From Amylostereum areolatum (lineage: Eukaryota; Basidiomycota; Agaricomycetes; Russulales; Stereaceae): a stretch of DNA of 64,000 nt. The notes under the pieces were generated by a model. It made no database searches and was not told the origin of the DNA. It was given only the letters and a program-made list of their open reading frames with translations. The stretch is taken from positions 62,001 through 126,000 of the forward strand of contig SAXG01000079.1 in assembly GCA_012932865.1 (NCBI GenBank). The letters run 5' to 3'. A program made the translations under genes and the position numbers. This document shows, one piece after another, positions 1 through 10,867 of the stretch. Every line of letters begins with the position of its first letter. The stretch's first letter is position 1.

Positions 1-3000
1 TCTGCCGCTCGTCCTGCCGCTCGTCGGAGGGCCCTTCGTGCGTCCGCGTACTTTGGGCATTTTGTGAGGTAGTGCTGGACGTCTTCTTGTCCCGTCCCGC
101 ATAGGGGGCATCCTGGAGAGTCAGCGCGTTTTATGCTGTATAGATACTGCTGCAGAGGTACATGCCCGGATCGCAGTTGCACCAGGACCGATGCCTGCCA
201 TCTCGTGAGCGGTTCAATGAGCTTCATGAACTTGGGGGATGGTGCGGAGGGGTCTATTGCCCGTATACGTCGGCACCTCTTCGAGGTTTCGCCTGATACG
301 GGGTCGCGCTGTTCGAAGGCTTCGCTGGCTTGTTTCGTTAGCGTTGCTCGGTATGCTTGTCGGTTCGCTGATCTGCTGATGGGGAGTTTCCGAAGTATCA
401 CTTCCGGGAAATACAGGTGGGGGTTTTCACCTCTGTCCTCTTTCCGTTGGGCAGCTTTCTTCGCCTCTTTGTCGACCGCTTCATTTCCTGCTACTCCTTC
501 ATGTCCCGGGACCCATCGTATAGTCAGTCGCACTTCGCCCATGGTCTCGTCTTGCCACTCCTTGAACGCCTCGTGTACCGCATCGAGTAAGTATGATCCT
601 GATTTTGACTTGTCGTCTTGGGTCGCATTGATAGCTGCCGTGTTGTCTAGGGCGACGGTGACTTTCCCTGACGCACGCTTGTGTCGCAATACAGCGATGG
701 CAAGGATGATGCCGACGACCTCGGCTTCGTAGACGGTGTGCTTGGAGGCGGGGCCTAGATATAGTCGTCTTGTACTTACTCGTGCGCCATTCTTGTATAG
801 GATGGCCGTGGCTCCCACTCCTTCCTTGTACCTCGAGCCGTCCGAGTACGCTATCCATGTTGCGTCATCTCTCTTGTTGTCCGCTTTGGCTGCTTCGGTC
901 GTGGGTGCTATCTGGGTGGTGAAGCCCGGCTTCCATCCTACCTGTTGGTGGTACGCGGGGATCCTTTCAAAGGCGTTGACGTGGAGGTCGTACGCCTGGA
1001 TGATGTGCTGAATGTGCGGGGCTCGGTGTTTCTGATGGTGCTGTCCTTCTCCCGCTGGTTCTCTGACGAGGGCGTGGGTGGGGTTGGTAGGTGGAGCCGT
1101 GGCGTATCGCGTGGCCGCGTCATGGCATACTTTGTTGATCAAGGTTTCGAAGGGCAGGAGGTTTGCGTGTGCATCTAGTACTGTCGTTGCCGTGGTCCTG
1201 AGGGCACCTAGAATGTGAATAGCTGCACCACGTTGTATTCTGCTGAGTTTACGAATGACTCCCTTTGAGTGCCCATTCCCTGCCGCCGCCGGCGAAATGA
1301 ATACGTCGGCCGCGTACAACATCTTCGGGGCTGCGACTGCGAGGTAGTATTGTCGTCTGTACTTGTTCGATATTCCTTGAGACGGTCGTGATAGCCTCTT
1401 GAAGCCGTCGAGCCACGTTTGTCCCTTTTCCAATGCGTGTGTGACCTGCTGCTTGAACCGTAGCTCTTGGTCGAGGTATACTCCGAGTACCTAGTGGGCC
1501 GGGGTCGCTGGTATCAGCTCCCCTCGCAGGTTAATGTCCGGGCATGTGGCTTTCCTGTACTTGACCGTGCCCTTCTTGCATCGTTTGCCTCCGCTGGGGA
1601 TGCTTCTGCCTGTCCTGACGTTGTACCGTTCCTTTTTCCTCGTGAAGAGGACTAGGCCGAACTTGTCGATTCCGAACTCGCACTTGTGGTCATCTGCCCA
1701 TTCGAAAGTGCCCCCTTCCCTTGTCATGAGGTCCTGTGCCTTCTCCGCGGCTTCGTCCGGAGTGTCGCCAGTCGTGAGGAATGTGGTGTTGTCTATGAAC
1801 GCAATGCCGTCCTCGCCGTCAATTTTCTTCGGTATGTCCAGTAGATCCGCGTCGTAGAACTGGAAGAGGGGGCTCGACACTGGGCATCCCTGATCCGCTC
1901 CGCTGTTTAGTACGTACTCTCGTGACTGAAATCCGTCGAAGTTGAGCGTTGTGCGTCGGTTCGTGAGTTTGCGTTGGAACCATTCGGTGAGTTCTTCCGG
2001 AATGCCTCGTTTCCTCATGTCGTGGACGAGCCGGCCCACGTTCATGCTTGGGAATGCCCCCTTGATGTCCAGGAATAGGCCGCATGTGTACTTCCCATTT
2101 GCCATGTTGTTCGCTGCGTACGTCGTGATGTAGTGAAGTGCGTCCTGTGCGCTTTGTCCCGCTCTGCATCCGAAGTGGTTGTCCGGGAGTAGACTTAGGT
2201 GTTCCGCTTGTGCCATCATGTTCGTTGATACCGTTGACGAGAGGATTTTTGCGATAGTGTTGATGAGTGCGATTGGTCTCCATGCTCCGGTCTTGATGTA
2301 GTCCGGTTTTTTCGGTTTTCTGAGCACAACCGTGGTGGAGTTCTTCCAAGCCTGTGGATAGTACTTTAGCGTGAAGGTGCCTCGGTAGAACCTACTTAGC
2401 CATGGGGTGATGATGTCTCGATTTTGCATCCATACGGTGTTCAGTATGCCATCCTCGCCGGGTGCCTTGAACGGATGTAAGCGTTTTATTGCCTTGTCGA
2501 CTTGGGTGTCGGTGATGGGGTCCAGCGTGTACGCGGCGGGGGGATACTGGTAGCCTTCGAAAGTTTGCGGGACGTCGTTGTCTTCCGGAAAGAAGCTGTG
2601 GAACAGCGCGTCAGCTTTACTGTCATTTTCCGTTATGTGTTGGTCTGCTCCGTTGACTTTGCACTTGAGCATAGGCATTTGCACTTTCCCTGCGTCGCTC
2701 GGTGCAGACGCAATGATCTTGTGTGGAGCCCATATATTGGATGGGTTGTCCGCGAGCGTTTCGAGGAATGTTGTCCAGCATATCTTCTTTGCTTGGTCTA
2801 TGCTTTGTGAGTACGCCGCCTTGGCCTCTTCGAATTCCTTGTGCGCGTGATGTTCGCTGTCCCGCCGGTGTCTTTCCGATTTCCGTCCTATTCGCCTGAC
2901 TTCCTTCCTTTCCGCCGTGAGCTCCGGGGTCCACCATCGCTTTGAGTACGGTGTGATCTTCGCGATTGGTACGTGGTTTCGTATTGCGTTGTCGATGGTC

Positions 3001-3968
3001 TGCATGAATAGTGTCAGGTCGCTGTCGAATCGTTCTTTCTCACCTTCTTTGTATTCCGCCGGAGCGTCTTCTTGGTCCAAGTTATCCTTGAGTTCTTCTC
3101 GCATGGCTTCCCAGTCTGCTTTTCTAAAGTTGTGTCGTTCCTGTATGATCGTTGCTTGAACTTCTACGTCAATCTCGGTGAGTATCGGTACATGGTCCGT
3201 CTTCGGCGGTGTCTGGTCCGGTTTCGTATCGCACTCGATGATGTAGTTTCGCAGCGTGGCGCTTGTCCAGATGTTGTCTACTCGGGTCCAGTTCTTTGTG
3301 TTGTGCGCTCGGAGGGTCGGGATGTGCTTGGGTAGCGTCATTGTCATATCGTGCTGGGCCGCAAGGTTGAGCAGAACTTCGGCTTCCTTGAGGTTATTGT
3401 TCGTGAATAGATGGTTGTTTCTCGGTTCGTCCCATACGGGGGAGTGTCGGTTGAAAGCTCCTAGCCATACGAATCTCGGTGCTTGGCCTGTTGCGTGTGA
3501 TTGCTTCCTTTTCCATTTCATGTACTTCGCCAGTTCCTTGAGGGAGCGGTTGTGGTTGCAGTCGTTGTAGATGTTGATAATGACGATCTCTCCTTGTTCA
3601 TGTTTCAGCTGGACCGCGACGATGTCTGGCGACGGGATTGGAATAATCTCCCACGCGTCTGTGGATATGTGTGAGTGTATCATTGTGAGTGCTCTTGGAA
3701 CGATATGCTTAGCAGGTTTGTTCGATGCTGGGGGGTATACCGTGAACCATTGGGAATTTGCCCTTGATTGTTGTCTAAAGTCGATGTACGGTTCTTGGAT
3801 GCATATGATGTCGATGTTTTCGTCGGCGACGGTTTCGAGCATGGCTTGCTGGGCGTTATTACTGCGGTTTAGGTTTTGCTGCCAGATACGGAGGGACTTT
3901 GCATCGTGTTGTGTTTGTTCGTTCCTATTCATATTTAGTACGCACGGTTGTTTGCGGTCTTCGACCAC
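1..3968 (-). pseudogene. LINE ORF2: endonuclease-RT-RNase H polyprotein with one nonsense codon
   Basis: ORF2 drives target-primed reverse transcription. The N-terminal endonuclease is recognisable (QNLNRS near residue 31, ICIQEPYID, then WLGAFNRHSPVWDE). The family has GDFN at that last motif, so the catalytic Asp is Ala here. The RT domain shows WRPIALINTIAKI, FGCRAGQSAQDA, DIKGAFPSM and DQGCPVSSPLF, but the active-site box reads FIDNTT instead of FxDD. The frame is stopped by TAG at 1491-1493, after PATPAH. The same frame is then open to position 1 and encodes VLGVYLDQELRF, an RNase H domain (AYSDGS, YEAE, ALDNTAA, WVPGHEGVAGNEAVD) and a CPLCGTGQEDVQHYLTKC zinc-binding tail. So the break is one nonsense mutation, not truncation. 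Start: ATG 3968, or the second Met at 3932, which sits just after the ORF1 stop. Confidence 0.92.
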
Positions 3969-5911
3969 ATCTGGTTCTTGCTAACGAAAGGCGACGGTGA
4001 TCCGCCGTTGTTTTCTGGGGTGTTTGGGACTAGGATTCTAGGCGTTGGTGCTGACGAGTTCTGCGACGTCGCTGGCTCGGTGCTGGGTGTCGATGTTTGG
4101 GAGAAGAACTGGGGGATGGTCGTTTGCTGAATGTGCGGTGGCGCGACCCTTTGAGTCGGTTTCTGTGGCTGGTACATGTTGTCGACTGGCTGGCTCATTT
4201 TCTTCGTGCGCTGGCTTGGACGCGGAGTAACTATGGTTGCTCCCTCTCCGAACGTCATGGCTGGAAAGTGTGATCCTGGTGTCGTGGAGGTTGGGAGTTG
4301 CAAGAGTACTTGGTTTGGGGATGGCAGTTGTCGCAACGATGCTGCTGGCGATGCGTACGTTGTGCTTGCTCTCGAGTCTGGTCTAGAGCTTGGGGCTCGC
4401 GACGACTGTCTGGATGTCACCTGTCTTGATCTGGATCTCCCCTGCTGTCTTCCTCTGGGCTCCTGTGCTCGTTGGAGTCTCGCTTCCCGTTTGGCTGGAC
4501 ACGCGTGGTCCCATGTGGCGTGCCCCGCGTTTCCACAGTTTACACAGAAGTATTCCTCGGGGTTTTGCACTGTACATACCCTGTGGTCGTGTTCTTGGCT
4601 TCCGCACCGTCCGCACACCGTCGCGTTAGGGCACGATGCGGCAAAATGGCCGTCGTGTCTTTGGCAATTGTAGCATACCGTGATGTCGTCCTGTCTTGGG
4701 TCGAAGGTCTTGTGCTGTCCGCCGAGTAGGATTAATCCTCTCTTCCTGAGGAGCGTGGCTGCGTCCTCGGTGCTGGTGATGATTCGTATGTTCGCGACGC
4801 GTTGCGTGGGACTGCGCCTTGCCGGATCCTTGACCCAGTTGATCGCTAGGATTTCCCCTTGCTGCAGCTTGTTCGCCCTTTCCACCGTGCCCGGGAGTAG
4901 TGGGTCCTTGATGTTGTACGTGATCGGAATATACTTTGCGTGCGTCTTGTATGTCCTTGGCTTCACTGTGCATTGGTTTCCTCCATCGAATTGCGTGTTG
5001 AATGATGCTCTATGGTCTATAATCTGAAGGTGCCTGACAACTCCGGTGTCGTCGGCTTCTAAAACGAGTCCTCCGTTAGCGAGGATGAGCGCCGATATGA
5101 ACTGACCTTTGTCTTCGCCGTGGTACGGCGGGTTCATGTGTTCTAGTGCGAGGTTTGCTCTCAGAACGAGTATCACGGGCGTAGTATCTGCATTCTTGAA
5201 GAAGTTGGGTCTGTCGGGTGGAGGGTTGACCATAACTTGATGTTTCTTCTTGTCGTACCTCTCGCGTTTCTTCTTAGGTTCCGGGGCTGGTTTCTTTGCC
5301 ACATCTGCGTACGAGGCTTGGTGTTGCTGAGCTGGGCTTCCTTCTCCTTCGTAGGTTGCGGTGAGCGGCGCGATGTTGTCATGGATGAGTTGGGCAGCGT
5401 TTTGTAGTTCGTCTCGTATCTGTTCTACGTGGCGATACGTTACCTCTCGCTCTTTGGCCATTGTCTCTTTCATGGTTTCTTCCGTTCGTTCCCTCTGCTT
5501 GTCTATGTGGCTTGTTATGTGGGCTTCGATTAGTGTTTCCATATACGGCACCATGTCGTGGACTGCCTTTTCCGCGACATCTTGTGTCCGTTGTGCTATG
5601 GCTCCGTCTTCGACCTCGTCTAGTATTGCTATGATGTGTATTATGGCCGCTTTTATGTCTGCAAGCGTAGATTGTTTAGTAAGAGATAATAATGCGCGAC
5701 ATACTTTGTCTATGGTTCCCTCTCCTATATCTCTGACGTTCCCGTGTCCTTTCTCCTCCATCCATTTCATCGCCTCTTCTAGCTTCTTCTCCTGGCTCTC
5801 GTAGTCCTTCTTTGGTGTACTTTGTGGGGTTGCGACTGATTTCTGTCTATTGGGCTCTTTGTCTTTCGTGGATGTGCCACGTGACATCCCTGATGATGTG
5901 CTGGCGCTCAT
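3935..5911 (-). CDS. LINE ORF1: gag-like RNA-binding protein with three CCHC knuckles
   Basis: The 658-residue product has a basic/Ser-rich start, a coiled-coil-prone charged segment (about residues 100-190), a central globular part and three consecutive zinc knuckles at about residues 425-485: CYNCQRHDGHFAASC, CGRCGSQEHDHRVC and CVNCGNAGHATWDHAC. A basic Arg/Ser-rich stretch and a Pro/Ser/Thr/Gln-rich tail follow. This is the standard design of LINE ORF1 proteins that coat element RNA in a ribonucleoprotein particle. The frame is intact. The stop (TAA 3937-3935) overlaps the start region of ORF2. The sequence upstream of the ATG is open in the same frame for about 45 codons and is hydrophobic, but has no ATG. 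Confidence 0.9.
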   Translation of the reverse strand: MSASTSSGMSRGTSTKDKEPNRQKSVATPQSTPKKDYESQEKKLEEAMKWMEEKGHGNVRDIGEGTIDKVCRALLSLTKQSTLADIKAAIIHIIAILDEVEDGAIAQRTQDVAEKAVHDMVPYMETLIEAHITSHIDKQRERTEETMKETMAKEREVTYRHVEQIRDELQNAAQLIHDNIAPLTATYEGEGSPAQQHQASYADVAKKPAPEPKKKRERYDKKKHQVMVNPPPDRPNFFKNADTTPVILVLRANLALEHMNPPYHGEDKGQFISALILANGGLVLEADDTGVVRHLQIIDHRASFNTQFDGGNQCTVKPRTYKTHAKYIPITYNIKDPLLPGTVERANKLQQGEILAINWVKDPARRSPTQRVANIRIITSTEDAATLLRKRGLILLGGQHKTFDPRQDDITVCYNCQRHDGHFAASCPNATVCGRCGSQEHDHRVCTVQNPEEYFCVNCGNAGHATWDHACPAKREARLQRAQEPRGRQQGRSRSRQVTSRQSSRAPSSRPDSRASTTYASPAASLRQLPSPNQVLLQLPTSTTPGSHFPAMTFGEGATIVTPRPSQRTKKMSQPVDNMYQPQKPTQRVAPPHIQQTTIPQFFSQTSTPSTEPATSQNSSAPTPRILVPNTPENNGGSPSPFVSKNQMWSKTANNRAY

Positions 5912-6159
5912 CTCTATGGTTTTCGCTTTGTTTCTCTTGTACTCGTAGTACGCGAACAGCGTGGTGATGGAAGCAGAGATTATTAGGATATAGTCTATCT
6001 TGTCTGAGTAGCTAGCGGCCGTCCAGCGAGGTTGAAGTGCCGGTGTCGCCTAGTGCTGGTGGTGGTCGCCAAGAAAGAAGTCCCACGCAATGTCGTTGAC
6101 GAGGTATAAAGTGGCATGCTCAAACAGACCTCCAGATTCAGTCTGCGCGCCAGAACTGT

Positions 6160-7600
6160 ATGGATCCCGAGAAGGGATTCCAGTACTTGGTCCTTTGCTT
6201 CGGGCTCTTCCATGCAAAGATGGCTGGATGCCGCCTGGTCATCAACGAGCATTGGGGCAAACCGAACTCAGAGTGGCCAGGAGGTCTCTGCTGGGAGAAC
6301 ACTTTCCTTCGTCGCAAGGCCGTGTCAGCTGGATGGAAAAACAAGAAGTCTACACCATGGGCTCCAGCGCATGATCTCATCCGAGTCTTGCTACTGGCGC
6401 ATGTTCGCGATGGGTTCCGAATCCACAGCGGCGAAGAAGATATTCAACAGTGGGCACAAACGGCGAGCTTGGACGACTTCGAGCAGGTTTCTAGTGCGGT
6501 GCTGCAGGAGCTCTTCTCGACGCAGGCGGCGGACCATTTACGGGATATGCCTGATGCGGATCGGGACTATACATGCGAGAACAATGTTCTCTATAATCGT
6601 GATGCACTTCACTACCTAGTCTTCGTAACCGCGATCAAGCGTGGCGATATTGGTTGTGTCGTCAATGTCCTCCGAGTTTGGGGTGTCATGATGCGCGGGG
6701 TCATGCCACGCTACGCAGACGCTATCTTTGAGACGCTGGCGTGGCTAGAAAAGTGCGATCCTAAACTTCGGTTGGTCACTCAATCTATAGGCTATCATGG
6801 GTACCAACTGTCTTGTCCTCTCAGGTCCCTCTTTTTGCACAACTGGCTTGTCAACCTCACTGGACACGAGGACAGATTTAAGGAAGTTGATCTGCTCCAA
6901 GAGCACCAGAATTTTTGGGCCAAGGTATGTCCGATCGTCATCCCAGATTATATGCTAGCAATCAAGCTCACGCAATTCTTGACAGGTCATGTACACGGCA
7001 AAAGGTGTAAACAAAAGCTGGAAATGGTTGTCTATGATAACGGTCTGTATCTTCACACTGCGCGACGCGATGCGGACTGTTCACAAGGCCTTCAAAATAC
7101 CGGATTATGGTATTCACCACTCAACACCCGCCAGTCAGAATGAGGTTCGCGAATTGGCCGACGAGCTCAAGCGCGGAAGGCTCCAGGAATATGTGCGCAA
7201 CCGACCTGCACAAACCTTCATTTCTCCCGTGCGCGATATGTTCCACCATGGTGCCGACTATGCAAATCAACCCAAGGCCTTTCATGCGTTTTGTCAGGAC
7301 CCGCGCCGTGCACGGTACGCGAAACCGACGACCGTGTTGCCCACGAATCAGGCAGGCCCCAACGAGAGCATATTCTCTGAACAGCGTGTACCTCCTACCT
7401 CACCGCCTTTGGGGGCGGTGGAACTGGAAGGAGTCCATGACAAAAATGTGCAGGAGGATGACAGCCTTGATGACTGGCCAACGGAAGCTGACCTTGCGGT
7501 GGATGACGAAGAGTTCTATGATCTTGGAAGCAACATCCTTGCGAGGGCCATTGAGATGATGGAGGACTTGGACATTCTCGGAGATGATATGTATGACTGA
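6160..7600 (+). CDS. DUF6589 domain protein, 5'-truncated, two exons
   Basis: Joining 6160-6924 and 6986-7600 removes a 61-bp GTATGT...ACAG intron with a CTCAC branch-like site and gives 459 residues. The spliced product reads FQYLVLCFGLFHAKMAGCR near the start, then LYNRDALHYLVFVTAIKRGD, LLEHQNFWAK-VMYTAKG across the splice, and an acidic tail ending LGDDMYD. These blocks match the DUF6589 family, which is common and often multicopy in Agaricomycetes and has no known biochemical role. Family members are usually much longer at the N-terminus. Here the frame extends only about 20 codons upstream of 6160 before a stop, next to the LINE 5' end, so the gene is probably a remnant. It converges on the helicase gene with a 303-bp gap. 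Confidence 0.75.
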
Positions 7601-7903
7601 GCTCTGTACCTTATATGGCTTGAAACTTGGTGGGGACGGACTGGAACAAGGTTGAGAATCATATGGATTATATATAAAGGTCATACTGGTCTAGTTAAGC
7701 ATGGCTGTATTTTAGTTTAAGGTGTCTTTTGCTGTGGAACCCGTATACATCTCGCAGAGGGTCCCCACGCACGGTCATGTGACCATCCGGAAGTCGTGTC
7801 CTTGGTGCAATGTCAATCGCATGTTCAGGTTGCACCCGTTACCGGGTGAGAGTCACCTAGTTTCGCAACATGGGTGATATAAACATGTCCATGGGATGCA
7901 ATA
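7601..7903. other. convergent intergenic spacer
   Basis: This 303-bp stretch lies between the stops of the DUF6589 gene (+) and the helicase-bromodomain gene (-). It is AT-richer than its surroundings and includes GATTATATATAAAGG near 7666-7680. I see no open frame with coding character and no inverted repeats. It probably holds both 3' UTRs. Confidence 0.6.
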
Positions 7904-10545
7904 CTACGTACTGTTATGCATAACCAGCGAGGTTGCACCAGGTAACTCCGGGTTTTGACGAGCATGAGTGAGCAGGTACTCCGTGACCACCTGCTGGAGT
8001 TCAAGCAAATCGTACCAGATCTGAGAGCCTTCCTCATGAAGCTCGCGTGCATTGTCAAACATGGTTATCCAGTCCGCAAGGAATGTACCTAGGGAGTAGT
8101 ATCCATCGTGAACTAGAGCGATACGGGCACGGATTCCTGATATCGCGATCGGCTTTTCGATAGTTGCATAGTAGTCGGGATGGTGCTTTGATTTCCATGC
8201 TTGTTACGATTGGTTTTACATGGAAAGATAGACGGACGTACATTCTTGGGTGGGAGACGTTCAAAGTGAGAGGCGCGCTTGTGTCCATCGGACGCGGTCG
8301 ACACACGAACACATTCAATGCAGCCCAAATAAACCTTTTTGAGCTCTTCACGCATCTTCCTTCCCTCACGATGGGTAGCCTGTCCTGCACGCGGGCCTAA
8401 TCCGATGTTGTCTTCGGGTGGAGCTAGCATTGCAGGGAACGAATCGCGCATCATCACTTGCAGTGCAGCAAGCACTTCCTGTCCGTACCTCGGCACCCAG
8501 TGCCAGCGAACGCGAGACTCAACATCGCCCATCGTGTTCAAAAAGCTTGCGCCTGACGCAAGCCCAGCCACCACTGTATCACTCATAATCGAGCGGCCGG
8601 TCACTAAGCTTTGATCGAGCCAATCCCGTATGACAATGGCTGCGCGCAGATCCTTGAGCACATTCAACGCAGCCGCCTGAACATCGGGAGGGCTCTGCGC
8701 TCGGCGTCCGGCTGTGCGCTTGAATGGGTCATCCAACTCAATGACATCGCCAACGAACTCGCGTGGGCAACAATTGTCACAACCCTGCGAATGGGATGTT
8801 GCATCGATGTTGGCGAGAGACTCTAATCCGAACCCATGAGTGCAAGGAGAATGCACATTCAAGAAGTTACGCACCTTTGCTACCATTCTCAAAAAACTCG
8901 TCCCAAGGAATACGTCGACAATGCTCCGTAGCAATGTAGCGCGCAAGATACAGCTGGTCACGTGTTACGAGCTGTCCTTCATATGCTGCTACCCTTGCAC
9001 TCCGGCCATGCACTGCACTCGTCGACTCTTCAGCCATTGTCTCTGCACGGATCCCATCAACATCCCTCTCGTTTGTCGGTGCAGGCTGATGACCTTGTGC
9101 GGGCAGAGCATCCACTGCCGCTGGCCCCATGGCTGTACCTTCAGAGTTGGTCCCTGCGAGCGAGGTGACAGACTTGCGATAGTAGGCGGCCGATACATAT
9201 AGTATGCCCTCTCTGGATTGTGTTGGGTCGCGCGCACAGCGACCGAGCTTCTGGACCAGGGAGCAAAACGTCTTCGGCGCCTTCCACAGGATGACACGAG
9301 TGATATTCCGTAGATCCATTCCCTACACGCTCGTCAGATGGTATTCAACAAGGAGAAGGCTATATACTACATACCCAGCCCAACGCGTCCGTGGCAGGAA
9401 CAATGCGGATGCGCGATTCAGACAGGCTTTGCAGAATGCGAGCTTTGTCGTCATCATCAATGAAGCGATGGTAGAACTCCACCACTTCGTCTGGGATCGA
9501 TTCAGGCAGATGTCGCCGAACGAAGTCTTGAATTGCTTCTGCATCCACGCGGTTGTTGACGTAGACAAGGGTTACCGGGATGTCTTCCGGTGCAGTTGTG
9601 TTGACTGGGACGAGCACGAGAAGGTCGGCAAGGCTGTCTTCGGGATGTTGCATCGTCCGCACCGATAACGTGATGTTGGGCTTCCTGTTTGACACCTGAA
9701 CGCGCACGGAGTCGGACTCCAGCCTCAGCCTCTGTTGGATGTCCGCTATTATTGCGGCGGGAAGTGTGGCAGAGCATGCTAGCACCGGAGTCCCCGGTTT
9801 GAGACTCGAACGGAGTGCGCCGAGCTCTCTAAACTCTGGGCGAAAATCATCCATTCCCCACTCGGAAACAGCATGTGCTTCGTCGATGATGAGGCATACA
9901 CACACGTCCCGAAAGTCCTCCGACCTCAAGACTATGCTGCCGAACAAGTTGCCCAACGTGGTCTCTGGTCCAACAAAAGCGACGCGGTACCTGTTCTGGG
10001 CAAGATTCTGTGACCAGATGATGTGAACACGTGCAAAAGCGATCACAACGGTCAAGGTGGACACATATAGTCATAAGCATGTCGATATTTTGGCATTTTG
10101 AATGTATAGCGATGGCGGGGATTCCGTGAGCGTTGAGCAGGGCCGCCTGGAAATGTCTTAGAGATGTAGCCCCTAAATGTACAACGTAAACACACCTGCT
10201 CTTCCATGAGAGCCACCAGGGGACTGATGGTCAACAAACTCTTCTGTGCTTGAGGATCATTGTTGCCGGGCCACCAGTGATAGAACAAAGGAAATAGAAA
10301 AGCGAAGGTCTTCCCAGCCCCTGTAGGAACGTCGAGGATGACACTTTGACCTTGAAGAACATGCTGCCCCGCTTGCTGTTGGAAGCGGCGAAGTCCAGGT
10401 ATGTTGAATGCTTCGCAAAGTCGCCGCTCGGCCTCTGCGAGTCGAGCTTCGTCCAAGGGAACGACTTCTCAAGGCATGATAAGCAGAGAAAGTGGGAGAG
10501 AGTCGGATACTCCCTCCTTTTGCTAGCACGGAAACCCCTAGACAT
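7904..10545 (-). CDS. RecQ-family DNA helicase with a C-terminal bromodomain, seven exons
   Basis: Proposed exons are 10545-10530, 10467-10196, 10146-10063, 10007-9375, 9322-8875, 8822-8242 and 8185-7904, totalling 2316 nt (771 residues) in one frame. Helicase motifs in order: DVPTGAGKT (Walker A), TISPLVALMEEQ, IIDEAHAVSEWG (DEAH), LACSATLP, VTLVYVNNRVDAEA, ATDALGWG-MDLRNITRVI across a splice, and QKLGRCARD (motif VI). A Cys cluster (CDNCC) and a helical region typical of fungal RecQ copies follow. The last about 110 residues read as a bromodomain: ASDGHKRASHFERLPPKN joined to HHPDYYATIEKPIAI, IRARI, then FLADWITMFDNARELHEEGS. The family's acetyl-lysine-binding Asn in the YN pair is replaced (LH here). 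Introns are 49-62 bp. The least certain points are the first 16-nt exon and the donor at 10062 (GTCCAC). Confidence 0.85.
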
Positions 10546-10655
10546 GGCGGAGCCGACACTGAGACAGGGAGGGGGCCGGGGTAAAAAGTATTTCTGCCGG
10601 GGTCTCTGAAAGCTGTCAGTGATGGGGAAACAGGGAGGAGGGTCACCATGGGTTC

Positions 10656-10670
10656 ATATATATTAAATAA
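10656..10670 (-). promoter_or_regulatory. TATA-like element of the helicase gene
   Basis: On the minus strand the sequence reads TTATTTAATATATATG, about 110-125 bp upstream of the proposed helicase ATG at 10545. It is the only AT-rich block in an otherwise GC-rich leader. Assignment is by position only. Confidence 0.4.
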
Positions 10671-10867
10671 TGTCGAGCGGTACAGAAGGCAAGTACAGAC
10701 GGCGAGGGAATGAACCAGAAGGACGCGAGAGGAGGATGCAGCTACAAGTGGCCGCACGCGCACGAAGTGAATTTCGCTAAGTCTCAACTTATCATGGGAA
10801 GAAACTTCCACTCTACTCACTCACGCGTCAAGGACTCCAGTCCCTGCATCGACGTGCTGTTACCGCC

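Larger units (their letters stand above)
1..6000 (-). mobile_element. Tad-type LINE (non-LTR retrotransposon), 3' end beyond the window
   Basis: Two consecutive minus-strand ORFs give the layout of a Tad-clade LINE: gag-like ORF1 with CCHC knuckles, then ORF2 with apurinic-type endonuclease, reverse transcriptase, RNase H and a C-terminal Cys/His motif. ORF1 and ORF2 overlap by 34 nt. The reading frame runs off the left edge, so the 3' UTR, tail and target duplication cannot be seen. The 5' end lies near 5912-6050 and abuts a DUF6589 gene fragment on the other strand, which suggests insertion into or next to that gene. The copy is probably dead (stop codon and catalytic substitutions in ORF2). 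Confidence 0.93.

Noticed and set aside
10546..10867. 5' LTR or gag of the copia element
   Set aside because: No similarity to the 3' LTR, no TGTTGAA terminus and no gag or protease motif.
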